A stretch of DNA of 64,000 bases from Sarcocystis neurona (lineage: Eukaryota > Apicomplexa > Conoidasida > Eucoccidiorida > Sarcocystidae), in contig KL647290.1 in NCBI GenBank assembly GCA_000727475.1, forward strand, positions 786,765 to 850,764. Direction: 5' to 3'. The stretch's first letter is position 1; every line of letters starts with the position of its first letter. Shown here piece by piece: positions 12,001 through 24,100 of the stretch. The position numbers and the translations under genes were made by a program. Under the pieces are notes generated by a model, which was given only the letters and a program-made list of their open reading frames with translations, was not told the origin of the DNA and did not search any database.

Positions 12001-15000
12001 GAGACACGGAGAATGAGCCACAGAAGAGAAAAAAAAAACAGCGGCATCAGTGAAGAGACTACTTATATCTACCTAATCTTCTTCTATACCCGCCTCGTCC
12101 AGACATATATCCATATATATATACACATTTGTAAGGCAGTCTTTTGCTTCTGGAAGAATATACATGTATAGAGGAATACTTCTGTTCTGCAGACTTCTCC
12201 TATAGGCTCCCTTATACTTTATATATATATGCGGATACAAAATTATATATATATAACAGATGACATGTTTATCGTCTCAGTATTGCAAGATGAATATATT
12301 ATGTTATAGACTTATCTGTACCCATACTTCTTCTACTTCTACATATATATATATATATACATTTTTCTCTGTATGATATCTATTTACGCATACATATGTA
12401 TTCTCTATATATCAGATCTACTTCAACATATATATTTGTACATTCTCCATATTACACCTACTCATAGGTGTATATATATATATGTATACGTGAGTTTCTT
12501 TGTATACTGTATACTTTTACATATATTCTCTATATAATTCTTCTTTATCGATGTATTTATAATTTGTCTACTTTTTACTTGTTTATACGCATAGAGGAAG
12601 TGGTTCTCTGACATCACTTTTCCACGTCGGTGGACTCAGAAATATATAGCAGTCAACCGTACGCTGCCTCGCGCGTACATATGTAGACCCTGCATATATG
12701 TCTATATTGAAGAAGAGAGAGTGGAAGAGAAAGAGAGGGAAGATAAGGAAAAGCGACAGATATTTGTATAAATAAGTTCACTACTATCAGCAGAAATTCA
12801 CACATTTATATCTTGGACGCTTTCACTTCTTCATACACGTCTTCGTACACACGTACGTACGTACACGTAAATCCACTACTCCCGCATACATATATATATA
12901 TGTATATATAAAATATATATACACACATTTTAGATGTCTGACTCAGAGAAAGGGCGAGAGAGATACAAATACGTACATACGTAAATTTATAAGCATCTAT
13001 ATATATATATATACACATGTGTAACGAACGGCTGAGTTCTGTATATATATATATATACATATAGAGAGAGAGATGATATGTATGTCCATAGATTTATTAG
13101 GATGTGGATGCATAGATGTATACGTACGTTGGGAGATGAAGGAAATGAATTTCGAAGGTACTGCAGACGTCGACACTCAGCAGCTCGCAGAAAAAATATG
13201 AACACATTACATATATATATATATATATGTTCACCTATATCTAGAGATATATATAGAGAGAGAAAGCAAGGCTATGTGTATCTATTAATCTGTGTACACA
13301 TAAATGTGTATGGTATATATCCTCATATATATAGATGAAACCACCAAGCCCAGTACAATTTATATATATATGTACATACATTTATATATGTATAAGGTAT
13401 ATTTTCACCCATATGCAGAGAAATATATGTGTACATAGGACACCCTGGTGCTGCCCGGAAAAGTGCATACCACATACATCGATACCTAAATATATATGGT
13501 ATATATTTATCAATATACTCGTGTATATATGTGAGACACCTTGTCCAACACAAACGCGTATCTATATCCATATATATATATATATATATATGTAAATAGA
13601 TATAAAGTGTATATCTACCTTATATGTAAAGAAAAATATACACATTCATATTTATATATGTGACACCTTCATATATAATACAAAGCACACCTCTACCCAT
13701 ATATACATATATATGTACGTATGTATATGTGTATGTATGCATAAGGTCCACATAAGGTATATATCCACCGATGTATACGGAATTACATATATATGTACAA
13801 CATATCAGTCTCCAGTCCAATATATATCTATACCTATATATATACATATGTATGAGATGCCTATATACATCGAGAGAAATACGTATATATATATATATGT
13901 ATGACACGCTCATGGCCAAGGTAATACGTATATATCTATATGAGTATATGTATGTATATAAGGTACAGATATCTCCCTATATGTAGAGAAATATATATAT
14001 ATATATGTATGTGCGCGTCTCTATATCTATTAATACGAGGATACGCATATATATGTATATGCGCGCTGTATGAGTGTCTCGTGCCCCTTCGCGCTTCTAC
14101 GCATGCCCACACAATTTTTTCTTCCGAGTAAAACGTTTAGGAAAGGGGGATATTTTTGAAGGGAAAGAGAGGAGGAACAGAGACAGAGAGGAAGAAGAAA
14201 ATTCTACATTAACGTATGAAGATGTCCACGCGGCTCTGCCCCTCAACTCCCACTACTACCACCACTTCCGGTAATACTTGTACTACTCGTACATATATAT
14301 ATACATTGATTCTTGGAGAGAGACACATCCGTATATACATATATATATATATATATTTGCATTGTGGAAGTGTATAGACACACATAATGACTATATACGA
14401 ATGTGCAAACTATCCCTACTCCTGCATGCATATATATAGAGAGAAAGACACATATGTATGTGCATATATGTATATGTATATATATATATATATGTATCTG
14501 CGTATGTGTAATTGTATGGACGCATCTATTGACTTCACGGATATGTAGATTATTTCTACTCTTGCATGCAGATATATATATATATATATGTATATATATT
14601 CGTAAGCGGGGTATGGCTGTTGCTGCTGCTGCTACTGGAGTGGGTGTTGCTGGGGGGCGTTTTCAAGCCGCGTTGCTTCTCGGTGTCGTTTTTTGTTCTG
14701 CTGCTGCTGGTTGCTCATGTACCTCAGAGATAGCCTTTTCTCCCGCCACTTCTTCTCCTCTTTTTTCTTGGTCCTTTTTTCCCTTCCGTCTCCTCCTCTG
14801 CAGAAGATCGACAGCTGCGAGAAGTCCCTCTTGCTGCAGCAGTTCTTCTAGTTCTGACCCGTCCCCTGCAGCAGCAGCAGCCGCCTCGAGTCCCTGTCTA
14901 CCAATGGCGGCAGTAGCAGAAGGCCCAGCAAAGTCCCTGTATATTCCTCCTACTGCTGCTGCACCTGCTGCTGCTGTCCCGCGCTGCGGTTTCTCCTTCT

Positions 15001-16423
15001 GCTGCTGCGGCTGCTGTTGCAGGGCACTGCTGCTGCTGCTGGCGGACGGTCCTCCCGCGGCTCCTGCCGCAGCAGGAAGACGAAGACCAGAGGGAAGGCC
15101 AAGTTTGAGCGAGACAAGGGCATCGTGAAGCAGCAGCTGGGTGAGCGTTCTCTCTTCCCAGGCTTCTCTGAAATTTCGCCAGTTTCTCTCGTAGGCTGGT
15201 TCTTCGAATTTCAGCGGCATGCGGTCGACGCACAGCGCCGCCTGGACCTTCAAACCCTCATGCAGGGAAATGGGATACGCAGCGGGGGGCCAGCAGAACA
15301 GCAGCGACTGCCGGTGCCGCAGTTTTGCAGTAGAAGCAGCACAATGTGAAGAAGAAGAAAAAGAAGAAAAAAAGGAAGAAAAAACCGAAAGGGAAGGACG
15401 AAGGAAGTAGGGGAAGGAGAAAGACGCAGGACGACGTGGGGGGGTCGGCAGCAGAGAGGAGAAGGGAGGGCGAAGAAACGAAGAAAAAAGGGAAGAATTT
15501 CCTTGTGAACAAACAAGAGAAGGGGAAACACCCGCCCGACCGCAGAACCGGGCGCCGACAACGTCTACCACTTCTCGTCCCGTTGCTGCGGCTGCTGCTC
15601 TTGTTCCACCTGCTGCTGCTGCTGTTCTTCCACCTGCTGCAGTTGCTGCTGTTCTATCTACTGCTGCGGCTGTCCTTCCACCTGCTGCTACTGCGGCAGC
15701 CCTACCAGCTACTGCGCCGGTTGCTGTTCGTTCCCCTGCTGCTGTTGCTCCTCTCCCTGCTGTTGCTGTTCTTCCTGTGGCTACTTCTTCTTCTGTTCCT
15801 GCTGCGATCCCTCCTGCTGCTGCTGTTCTCCCTGCTACCGCTCCTGTTGCTGTTCTTCCACCTGCTGCTCTTGCTGTTCTTCCACCTGCTGCTCTTGCTG
15901 TTCTTCCACCTGCTGCTGTTGCTATTCTTCCTCCCGCTGTCGTCGGTTCTGCTGCTGCTACTCTGCTTCCTGCTGCTGCTCTGCTTCCTGCTGCGGAGAA
16001 CCAGCTGCTGCCTCTCGTGTGCAGAAAGTGACCGCACGGAGAAACAGCAGCTGCTCTTTGACGGCCTCGCCCACATTCCGCTGCTGTTGCTGTTAATTTA
16101 TACGTCCCTGCTGTTGCCCCTCTTGCTGCTGCTGCTGCTGTGTCTCCCCTCGCTGCTGCTGCTGTGTCTCCTCTCGCTGCAGCTGCTCTTCCTGCTGCTG
16201 CTCTCCCTGCTGCTGCTGTTGGTGTCGCTGTTGCGCCCCACTCCACCTCTCTGTCTTCTTCTCTTGCTGCACTAGCCCACGCTGCTGCGTTTCCGCTGCC
16301 TGCTGCTGGCCCTGCTGCAGCTGCTGCTGCGTCTCTGCCACATGCAGCTGTTCCCGTTGCTCTCCCTGCTATTGCAGCCGCCGTCGCTGCTGGACGCACG
16401 AGTGCTGCTGTTCGAGCACTCAT
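8169..16423 (-). CDS. MRPL46: Mitochondrial large ribosomal subunit protein mL46
   Basis: Five exons read right to left: 16423-15569, 15307-14723, 11933-11754, 10400-10041 and 8327-8169 (stop), totalling 712 codons with every intron in phase 0. Residues 1-30 (MSARTAALVRP...) are Arg/Ala-rich without acids, like a mitochondrial transit peptide. Exon 2 has the N-terminal mL46 block (KVQAALCVDRMPLKFEEPAY). Exon 3 has the degenerate Nudix start (MLFLIYRFGNDWCFP, then HGQSMRN). Exon 4 begins TLRRLCKEQLGEGFSPYLLG and ends TPFGVRGNK. Exon 5 supplies IFFYRGRYIPG and the closing DDFAWATRTELQQLL. The order and spacing match the family. At 712 aa it is far longer than the roughly 280 aa of human mL46; the excess is Ala/Arg, Gln and Glu runs in exons 1, 2 and 4. 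Exon 1, wholly low complexity, is the least certain part. The exon 3 donor (GTCGGT) is weak. The protein should act in the mitoribosome. Confidence 0.8.
8400..8760 (-). other. Sense-strand polypyrimidine tract, mL46 intron 4
   Basis: On the plus strand this is an almost unbroken GAAGAAG/GGAA purine tract; on the mL46 sense strand it is a polypyrimidine tract of about 350 nt starting some 70 nt before the exon 5 acceptor at 8328. It yields Leu/Phe/Ser-rich or Glu/Lys-rich spurious open frames. Confidence 0.7.
8955..9430. repeat. Minisatellite array, mL46 intron 4
   Basis: About six diverged copies of a core resembling ACACCCATATACATCYGCTCCACA are separated by (TA)n linkers of variable length (examples near 8964, 9045, 9088, 9188, 9265 and 9402). 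Spacing varies from about 40 to 130 bp, so it is a core-plus-linker array rather than a strict tandem. The rest of the intron (9430-9640) is (TA)n, followed by a pyrimidine-rich stretch at 9680-9900. Confidence 0.65.
10470..11745 (-). other. 1.3-kb sense-strand polypyrimidine tract, mL46 intron 3
   Basis: Nearly the whole intron between exons 3 and 4 is purine-rich on the plus strand (GAAGAAGAGG, GCAGCAG) and therefore CT-rich on the sense strand. The long open frames on both strands here, up to 400 codons of Leu/Phe/Ser on minus, come from this composition, and the splice phases require it to be removed. Confidence 0.65.
11940..14720. repeat. mL46 intron 2: microsatellites and private minisatellite
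   Basis: A short polypyrimidine stretch (sense strand) abuts the exon 3 acceptor at 11934-12050. From 12060 to 12980 the intron is (TA)n and TATAC repeats with no gene seen. At about 13290-13930 a diverged array repeats a core around GAGACACCYT...CCAA...CACACC between (TA)n linkers. Two duplicated units ending CTACTCYTGCATGCA lie at about 14415-14430 and 14565-14580; TGCATGCA is a motif known from coccidian promoters, but here it sits in an intron. Confidence 0.55.
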
Positions 16424-19400
16424 GGCGCCTGTGTTGCTGCTACTTGAGCCTGTGTCCTCTTCGCTTGAGTCTCCTACGCTTCTGCCGTCACAGCCGCAGC
16501 TGCTGCTGACTGCTCTTCGTTATTCTTCGTCTTGCTGCTGCTGCTCCATCGCCTGCTGCTCTCCGCCCTGGTGCTGCTGTGCACCGCTGCGGCTGCTGTT
16601 GTCGCTGCTGCTGCTGCCTCGTTGCCGCTGCTGCTGCCCCGCTGCTGTTGCTGTTGTTCGAACTGCTCCGCCTATTGCTTCGCCTGCGGGCCCTGCTGCT
16701 CTTTCGCCTGGTACTCCTGCAGCATCTGCTCCTGCAAATGCTGCTGCCGTCATCGCTTTTCCTGCTGCTGCTACGGCTGCTGCTCCTCCCCTCCTCTTTC
16801 TCCTCTTCCTTCGGCCCTCCTTTCTGCTGCTGCTCCGGCAGCCTCTTCTCCTCCTCCTCCTCTGCCGCTACGGCATCGCTGCTGCTGCTGCTGCGTCTTC
16901 TTCCTCTTCTTCTCTCCCCTCTGGGCCGTCACTGCTGCGCTGCATTCTCCGCTGCTGTGCGTAGTGCACCTGCTGCTGCGGCCGTTGCCGGCCGGGTAGA
17001 TATTTGTCAAGTTTTTTCTGCTGATAAAGACGGTGGATCGGAGCTTCAGCTGCTGAAAGAAGACGACGACGCGTCTGCATATCCGGCTGAGGTGTACATA
17101 CACCCGAGCGCTTGAATTCGCACCAAGTGTGTGGCACCAGCACAAAAAAGACGGGTGAATCGTTTGCCCAGAGAACTTGACATGCGTATAAATATAAATT
17201 AATGTCTCAGGCAGAAGAACGTGTCTACTTTTTGAGGGAAAGTGATGTAACACTAAGACCGCTTTGCGCCCCTGACATGGAAGTGACGGCGTACGGCAGG
17301 CGCAGGAGAAACAGAAGAGGGGAGTTGTTTATTTACAGGTGGAAAAATTCTCTATTCTTCCACATTAGCAACTTGATAAATAAAGACAAGAGAAATATGC
17401 TCGTGTCTACAAACACAGACATTTGTGCTCCTAAATATCTTCCCGTATATGAAGATCTACACAAGGAAACCATGCGTACTACCTTACTATCTCTACATAT
17501 ATGCAGATAATCACTGCCCAGCTGCATGCCCATATATATATATATATACATATAGGTAGACAGATAAACAGACATATATATATATATACATATATGTAGA
17601 GAGGTAGACACACAGACAGACAAACAGAAGGGGAAATACGTGTAGGCATTTGACGCACACACTGCCACCTTCTCTATATATGCCTGCATACACGTATACG
17701 TATGCAGATATATCTATATATACGTCTATAGATATGAGTACACATATACCTATGTATACCTACATCTAAATAGAGACGAGTAAATATATTTTACGGAAAC
17801 ATGCATGGGCGCATGTACATATATATATATACGTACGCGTGTACGTAATTTTAGTTATATATACATTTATCTTGTATACACCTGTGTATTACCCTGCTGC
17901 GAAGAGATGTACCTACCTCACAAGACAAATGGGAGAGTCCTCTTCCCATAGAAACATTTCACTCGGTTTACTTTTCCCCTCAGTCGAAAAATCGAGAATT
18001 TCCAGGCTTGTCACCATATACATTTGCAAATTAAGAAGTGTATATACATATACATATACATGTATATATATATATATAGATATATATATATATATATATA
18101 TGGAATAGCTGTGGAGTTTTTTGTATGTATATGTATGTCTTTGATTATGAGTGTCGATGTATACGAGGACTTATCCGTATGTAGCCATAGGAGAGAAACT
18201 CTCCGTGTCTCTGGGGAGATCTACATTCATGTAAATATGAACTTGGAAGCGGAACTCTTCATGTTACCGGTACGCACATTTATAAATATACCTAGAGATA
18301 GGTCAAATGGATAGACTTACGAGAGATAGGTGGACAAATAGACTGAAAGGTAGTAGACAAATACAAAACTTGATCTACCTGTCTTCGCTAGTGTACACCG
18401 GTTTGCAAATAGCCGGAAGGTTATATGTGTTCAGGGTCTGAAATAAATGCACACGGTTGCCTGCACGGCAAGAACTGCAGACCGGCCTACGTGTGGTAAA
18501 TTGGATGGCGAGGAGAGTCTTTTACATGCCGCGACAGCGAAAGAAGACGGAACTTCGTTTTCTTCTTAATGATCCTCTCTTTGCGGTAATTTAGCGACAC
18601 CCGAGAAACGCAGCTCTCTCGGAGGTGAACACAAACTGCTAAAACTCGTCGCACGACGAAGTAACAGGAGAGAAACGTACACGCCTCCATGGAGAAGCCG
18701 AATTAGGTGTCAGTGAAAAGACGGTAACCTCATGTGTACAAATTTTTTTTTCGGCTCAGAAAGAACCCCCCCCCGGCGCTGCACACGCGCGCAAAGCAAT
18801 TCACACGTGCCGCACGGGTGGGAGACGGGGGCGAGAATGAGAAAACACAGAGGCCGCGCCGGCAGAAGACTAGCGAAATTTCGCGGCAGTATTCAGGAGG
18901 ACCACACTAGAACTTTGCGTGCGGGGTAAAATTCAAGAAGACTGCTAGAAAAACAAAAAGATACGAACGATAGAGCACCACGACACACCCTAGGTGCCAC
19001 CGCGAGAATAGCGGAGGACGGCGACTCCTTCTTCGGGACTCAGCGCGTAAAAGAGGAGGGCCAGTCGCTAATATTTTGAAAATACCGCCGAGTCTCGTCT
19101 GTTCACCAAAAAAAGATGGAGTAGCAGAGAGATATGCGTGCGATGTCTTGCTGCGTCTACACAACAGGGAAAACATGCGTACGCGGGCGTGTGCACGTGC
19201 CGCCGACTAGCGGTGGCCGCAAAAGGAGGAGAGGATGCTCAGCTACTGGCTCTGAGAAGAAAACGAGGAGACAAAGAGGACCTAAAGAAGTGAACTAGGG
19301 AGGATGTGGCTGCTGAGATGTGGAAGAGAGAGTTGAACTTCGTGTGAAGGGCATCTTCCTCTGTGTGTGTGTGTGTGTTGGCATTTTTTTTCACGGCTAG

Positions 19401-21179
19401 CCAAGGGAGGGAAGAGCGACAGCATGAACAGGAGTGTGTCTCCTTTAATGCCGTGTAGGACGTCGGTGGATACACGTCGTCTTTATCATTCTTTATTGTT
19501 TCTACCCATGGCAGAGGGTAGTTTCTTGGAGAGAAAGTCCGTTCACAAACTCGGAAACACGTGTGTCTTCTGCCGACTAAATGTGCCTCCCAGTTTCCGC
19601 GTCTTTCCGCTCCTCATCTGACGAGAAAACGTAGAAAAGGTGGTGACTGTGTGGGACTAGAATCGAACTCCAAGTCCTATTTTCGCGAAAAACACGTCTT
19701 TTCCCTCACGTCTAGAGAGATGCAGCAAAATTCTCGGCTTCTGACCCCGGCACTCTGCCTCCTCTTCCCACGTGACGGCGCGAAGGACAAATAAGTAAGT
19801 CGTGAAGGCGCGGGGATCCACTGAAGCTCCATTTGACGTGGAGAATGGAAAAATGTGGCCTCGTTAACAAGAAGTGCCTTTACTTCCACGTCAACTGGCG
19901 ACATGTGACACAAGGAAGGGCGGGGTGGAACAAGGTCTGCCCCTTCCCTCCCCCAGAGAAGCTGTTCTCCCTGGGCATTCGTAATTCGTCACAGAATTTT
20001 CGTCCCTTCCTTACACGTATCCAGACTTTCTGTTCAACGTCCACGTTCTCGCCGGTGTTTTAACTCTCTTGACCGCCTCTTCTGTTACGGACGCTCTGAA
20101 ATAGATCCTTACTGCGGCGAAGACAATCGTCGCATGCAGCATGTAGAACAGATACCCCTCCTGTCGACGTAGACGTGTGGACTTTCTTCTTTCAGAGTTT
20201 TTACTCTTTTCATCATGAACGCGTGCATCCGTGTCCTGGTGCATTGCCGCGCATCTCGCACACGATAAATATTCTCTTTTTTTTTCTGCAGTGGATCAAC
20301 CTTTCTATGTACACCTATATGTACATTCAGTTCTGAAATGTTCAAATATCTGAGTTTGTTTATTTATCGGGACATGCTCTCCTACGCTTGCGTTTGCACA
20401 TATCTGTTCATATAACTAAATAGTAAATTTTCCGTGAGCACGCCTTCGTGTGGAAAAGGCAGGCAAGTAGAGCACGCTTATGTGCACAACATACACGCCC
20501 ATGAACGCAGGGGGTTTGTCGCTGAATCGCCGTCCCACTTTTTCCAGTACTCCTCCCTTTGTTTTAATTATTTCATAGTCTTGTGCTGGGCAGAAGACTC
20601 ATACTTTCTTTCTGTGCCTCTGTTCACAAATGCTGCGGAATTCGCAGCACTGCGGAGACCGAGAGATACACACATACACACGCAGACAGAGGTATTGCAA
20701 TTGATATGTATATCTGTCTACCTACGCATTCTTCATATACACATATACAGAGGTATTCTAATTTATATTTATATTTGCCTCCCTACGCGTTGTTCATATA
20801 TATATATATATATATGTAAAGAGAGAGAGAGAGCGAGACAGGCACATAGATAGATAGATACGTCGATACATCGATGGACACAGAAGTCGGCCAACAGAGA
20901 AATATATTTGGTTTTCCCATATTTGTATCTACGATGCGGATGTAAGTTAAGAAGAATATAAATAGATATGTGTGTAAGTATGCCTTTTTGCCTTAATGTA
21001 GGATCGGACGTTTGCACTGTCGTATGCATCTGGCGGCATGCGGTTAGGTGCACACAGACGCTGAGGGGAGAGAAGGAGAAGAAAACGAAGAGCATTTTCC
21101 CTTGGCCACTTCTCTACGCATTTGGTCATTTGCTGCTGCTTCTACATCCGCGTGCTGTTGCCGACCTCTCCTTTCCTCT
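16424..21179. other. Divergent intergenic region, mL46 / RABGGTB
   Basis: This 4.8-kb space between two start codons must hold both promoters. From 16424 to 17000 it is CTG-rich. A non-repetitive plus frame at about 16998-17115 (CQVFSADKDGGSELQLL, stop after EVYIHPSA) may be a stray exon. The palindromic element is at 17088-17108. From 17520 to 18100 it is (TA)n microsatellite. From 18360 to 20430 it is repeat-poor with no recognisable gene. A (GT)n run lies at 19363-19378. Microsatellites return at 20680-20830. I see no TATA box or initiator I could defend. Confidence 0.5.
17088..17108. promoter_or_regulatory. Dispersed 21-bp palindromic element, copy 2
   Basis: TGAGGTGTACATACACCCGAG; the 14-bp core is 17091-17104. 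It differs from copies 1 and 3 at one central base. It lies 668 bp upstream of the mL46 start codon, in the region shared with divergent RABGGTB. A promoter role is inferred from position and conservation only. Confidence 0.55.
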
Positions 21180-24100
21180 ATGGCGCTGGGTACGGACGTC
21201 CACCTACACGAGCTGCGTCAGCGGCCGGCTTGCTCTTTGCTGCTGCGGCGGCAACAGCAGCAGCAGGAGCAGCGGGAGCAGGGGCAAGAGGAGAGGAAGC
21301 TGCAGCAGCCAAGCAACTCAACTTTTCGGCAGTCACTGCGGAGGCTGCCAGAGGAGCAGGAGCAGCATTTGCTCTCGCTCTTTTTGCAGCAGCAGCAGCA
21401 GCATGGCCGCTACCTAAGACGCATTTTGCTTCAGGGACTGCAGTCCCTGTCCAGCGGCGGCAGCAGCAACAACAAGAAAAGAATAAGCGGCACTAGCGGC
21501 AGCAGCAGCAGCAGGAGCACGCAGACGAGCAGCAGCAAGGAAAGCAGCAACAGGAAGAGCTGCAGCAGTTACAGGGAGAGTAGCAGTAACAGTAAAAGGA
21601 GCAGAAGGAGGAGGAGAAGACGCAGGAACAGCAGTGGCAAGGATAGGAGAAAGAGCAGTAGCAGTACTCCGAGCCACAGCAGCAACAGGAGAGCTTCGTT
21701 TCTGCGATGCTCCGTAGCACCAGAAGAACCTGGTGTTGCTGAAGAGCGCAACAGTACTGCTGCTGCTGCAATCCGCTGCTATCCTTCTGCTGCGGCGTTC
21801 TCCTCCTCTTCCCTTTCCGCATTCATCACCTCACCTTCGTCTGCTGCTGCTGCTTCACCTACTGCTGCTGATACTCCTGCTGCTGCTGCTGATACTCCTG
21901 CTGCTGCTGCTGCTTCACCTGCTGCTCCTGATACCCCTGATGCTGCTGCCTGTTCTGCTGCGCTTTTCTCGGCTGCAGCTGCTGTTGCTGCTGTTGCCCG
22001 GTCCACGGCAAAGACGACTGCTGCTCGACTTCCTTGCGCGACTACTGAAGCTACCGAGACTATTACTGCTGTCGTAGACGCCACTGCGGTTGCTGCTGCG
22101 GCTCCTGCGAGAGAAGACATGGCAGCAGCTGCTGCTGCTACAAATCGAAGTGCTGCTGCTGGAGAAGAGGGCAGCGCGGCTGCTGCTACTGCTGAGGAAG
22201 AGAGCAGCGCAGTTGCTGCTACTGCTGAAGAAGAGAGCAGCACGGCTGCTGCTACTGCTGAAGAAGATGGCAGCGCGGCTGCTGCTGCTGCTGGTGGCAT
22301 TGGAGCTGTTGAAGCTGCTGCGGGGGTTGACCGCGCTGCTGCTGACTGCTTTGATAGTGCTGCTGCTGTCGACGATTTTTCTGCTGCTGGTTTGCCGAAC
22401 GAAGAAATAGATATGATCAGGACGCAGTCTTTCGTTCTGAGCGGTGTGTACTGGGTATCTGGCGGTCTGTCGCTCTGCTGCTGCGGCAGCGCCACCACCA
22501 TGCGACGCCCCTCTCTCTCGCTGCTGCGGCAGCAGCACCGGCCAGCTGCAGCAGCCCGAGCAGCAGCAAGAGGAGCAGCAACAGCGGCAGCGGAGAGAAA
22601 AGCAGCGGCTGCAGAAGTGGCAGTAGCAAGAAGAGCGGTGGCAGGAGGTTATGAAGAACCAGCTACGAGGGAACCCGCAGGAGGAGCTGCAAGAGGAACA
22701 GCAACAGCCGCAGCAGCAGCACCAAGAATAGACGCCTGCTCTCTCCTGGCTTTACCAGGAGCTGCAGCAGGGAGCTCAGAGACAGCTGCTGCAGCGCTAA
22801 GTCCTTTCCCTGCTCCGGCGGAACGACAGCAGCTGCTGCAGCTGGTACGGGCGTGCCTGAGAACATGGGGAGGTAGCTGCACCAGCAAAGAAAAACGAGG
22901 AAGAAGACGAAGCAGCAGCAGAGAAAGAAGCAGCAGCAGCAGGAACACACACAGAAGGTGCAGCAGAGAAAGAAGCAGCAGGCCCAGCAGGAGAGAGAGA
23001 AGCAACAGGAGCGGAGGAAGCACCGACAGCAGGGAGGAGGCCCTTTCGGAGACAAGACAGAAGAAACTGCCGCGCGAAGGAAAAGGAGGGAAAAGAATAA
23101 GAATTCTGTGGGGACGGAGAATAAAAAGGGCAGAGAGATTTATAAGAAGTAGACAAATACGTTTTGTGACTTTCCTTCCGAATAAAGAAAACCTTGTTAG
23201 ACACACAAGAGAGGAAAAGAGGGGAAAAGAAAGTCTACGAGGAAGGCAGGGGTCTCGCTGCCGCAGCCGGTATCTGCGCCTTCTTCGTCGGGGTGACCGG
23301 GGGAGTAATTCTCGTCCCCGCACTGGCCTTTGCGCTGGAGCAGCGAGAGCAGCAGCCGGAGAAGCAGCAGCAGTCGTCGAACGAGAAGCAGCAGCAGCAG
23401 CAACTTCCCCAGCGCCGAGAGGCCCAGGGGCAGGAGAGAAGACAGGGAGAGCAGAACGAAGAACTAGAAAGGCGGTGGCATGCAGCGGGAGACGGGAAAG
23501 ACGTTTTTCTTCGCCTTCTTCTTCTCCTCCTTCTGCTGTCTCAGTTTGTCCGCCGTCTCCTCTCTCTTCTTCGTCTTTCTCTACGTTTTCTTCTTCGTTG
23601 TCCTCTGCATGTGACCGGTGCTCGAGCAGCAAGAGCCTACAGCGACAGCGGATCAGAGGGGAGCAGCAAGAGCAGCAGCAGAGGGAGACGAAGAAGAAGA
23701 AGAAAAGAGCAGCAGCAGGAGCGTGTGTAGCAGAGCAGGAAACGCAGGTAGAAACAGCAGCAGCAGGAGGAAGGATAGTCGGTTTTGCCGCGCATGCAAA
23801 GAGCGCGTACTCGGCAACAACACTTGCGACATTAAATGCGCTACAAATTTTGGCGTTGCTGCATGAGGCAGAAGAATTTCTGTCTTTTGCTGCGATAGAA
23901 AAGATCAGGAATTTTGTGTTCCACCAACAGGATCCTCACACAGGAGCCTTCTTCAATCAGTTCGTCAGCAACAAGGCTGCTTTCTTCTCCGCGTCCTCTT
24001 CTCTCTCTTTTTCTTCCGTTTCTCCATCCCCACCCCACGTGCGTTTTGCTTTCCCTTGTTCTGTCCCACCTGCATGTCTTCCTCCGTTTCACCTTCCACC

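Noticed and set aside
15346..17000. Plus-strand Leu- or Ala-rich frames up to 309 codons
   Set aside because: They are antisense shadows of CTG repeats in mL46 exon 1 and its 5' flank; the minus frame leads into conserved mL46 blocks.
19640..19730. Minus-strand T-arm-like sequence GTTCGATTC
   Set aside because: No acceptor stem or anticodon arm pairs at the required distance, so it is not a tRNA.
21779..23632. Minus-strand frames of 200-330 codons
   Set aside because: Shadows of the CAG/CTG-rich RABGGTB exon, whose plus frame contains the conserved prenyltransferase blocks.
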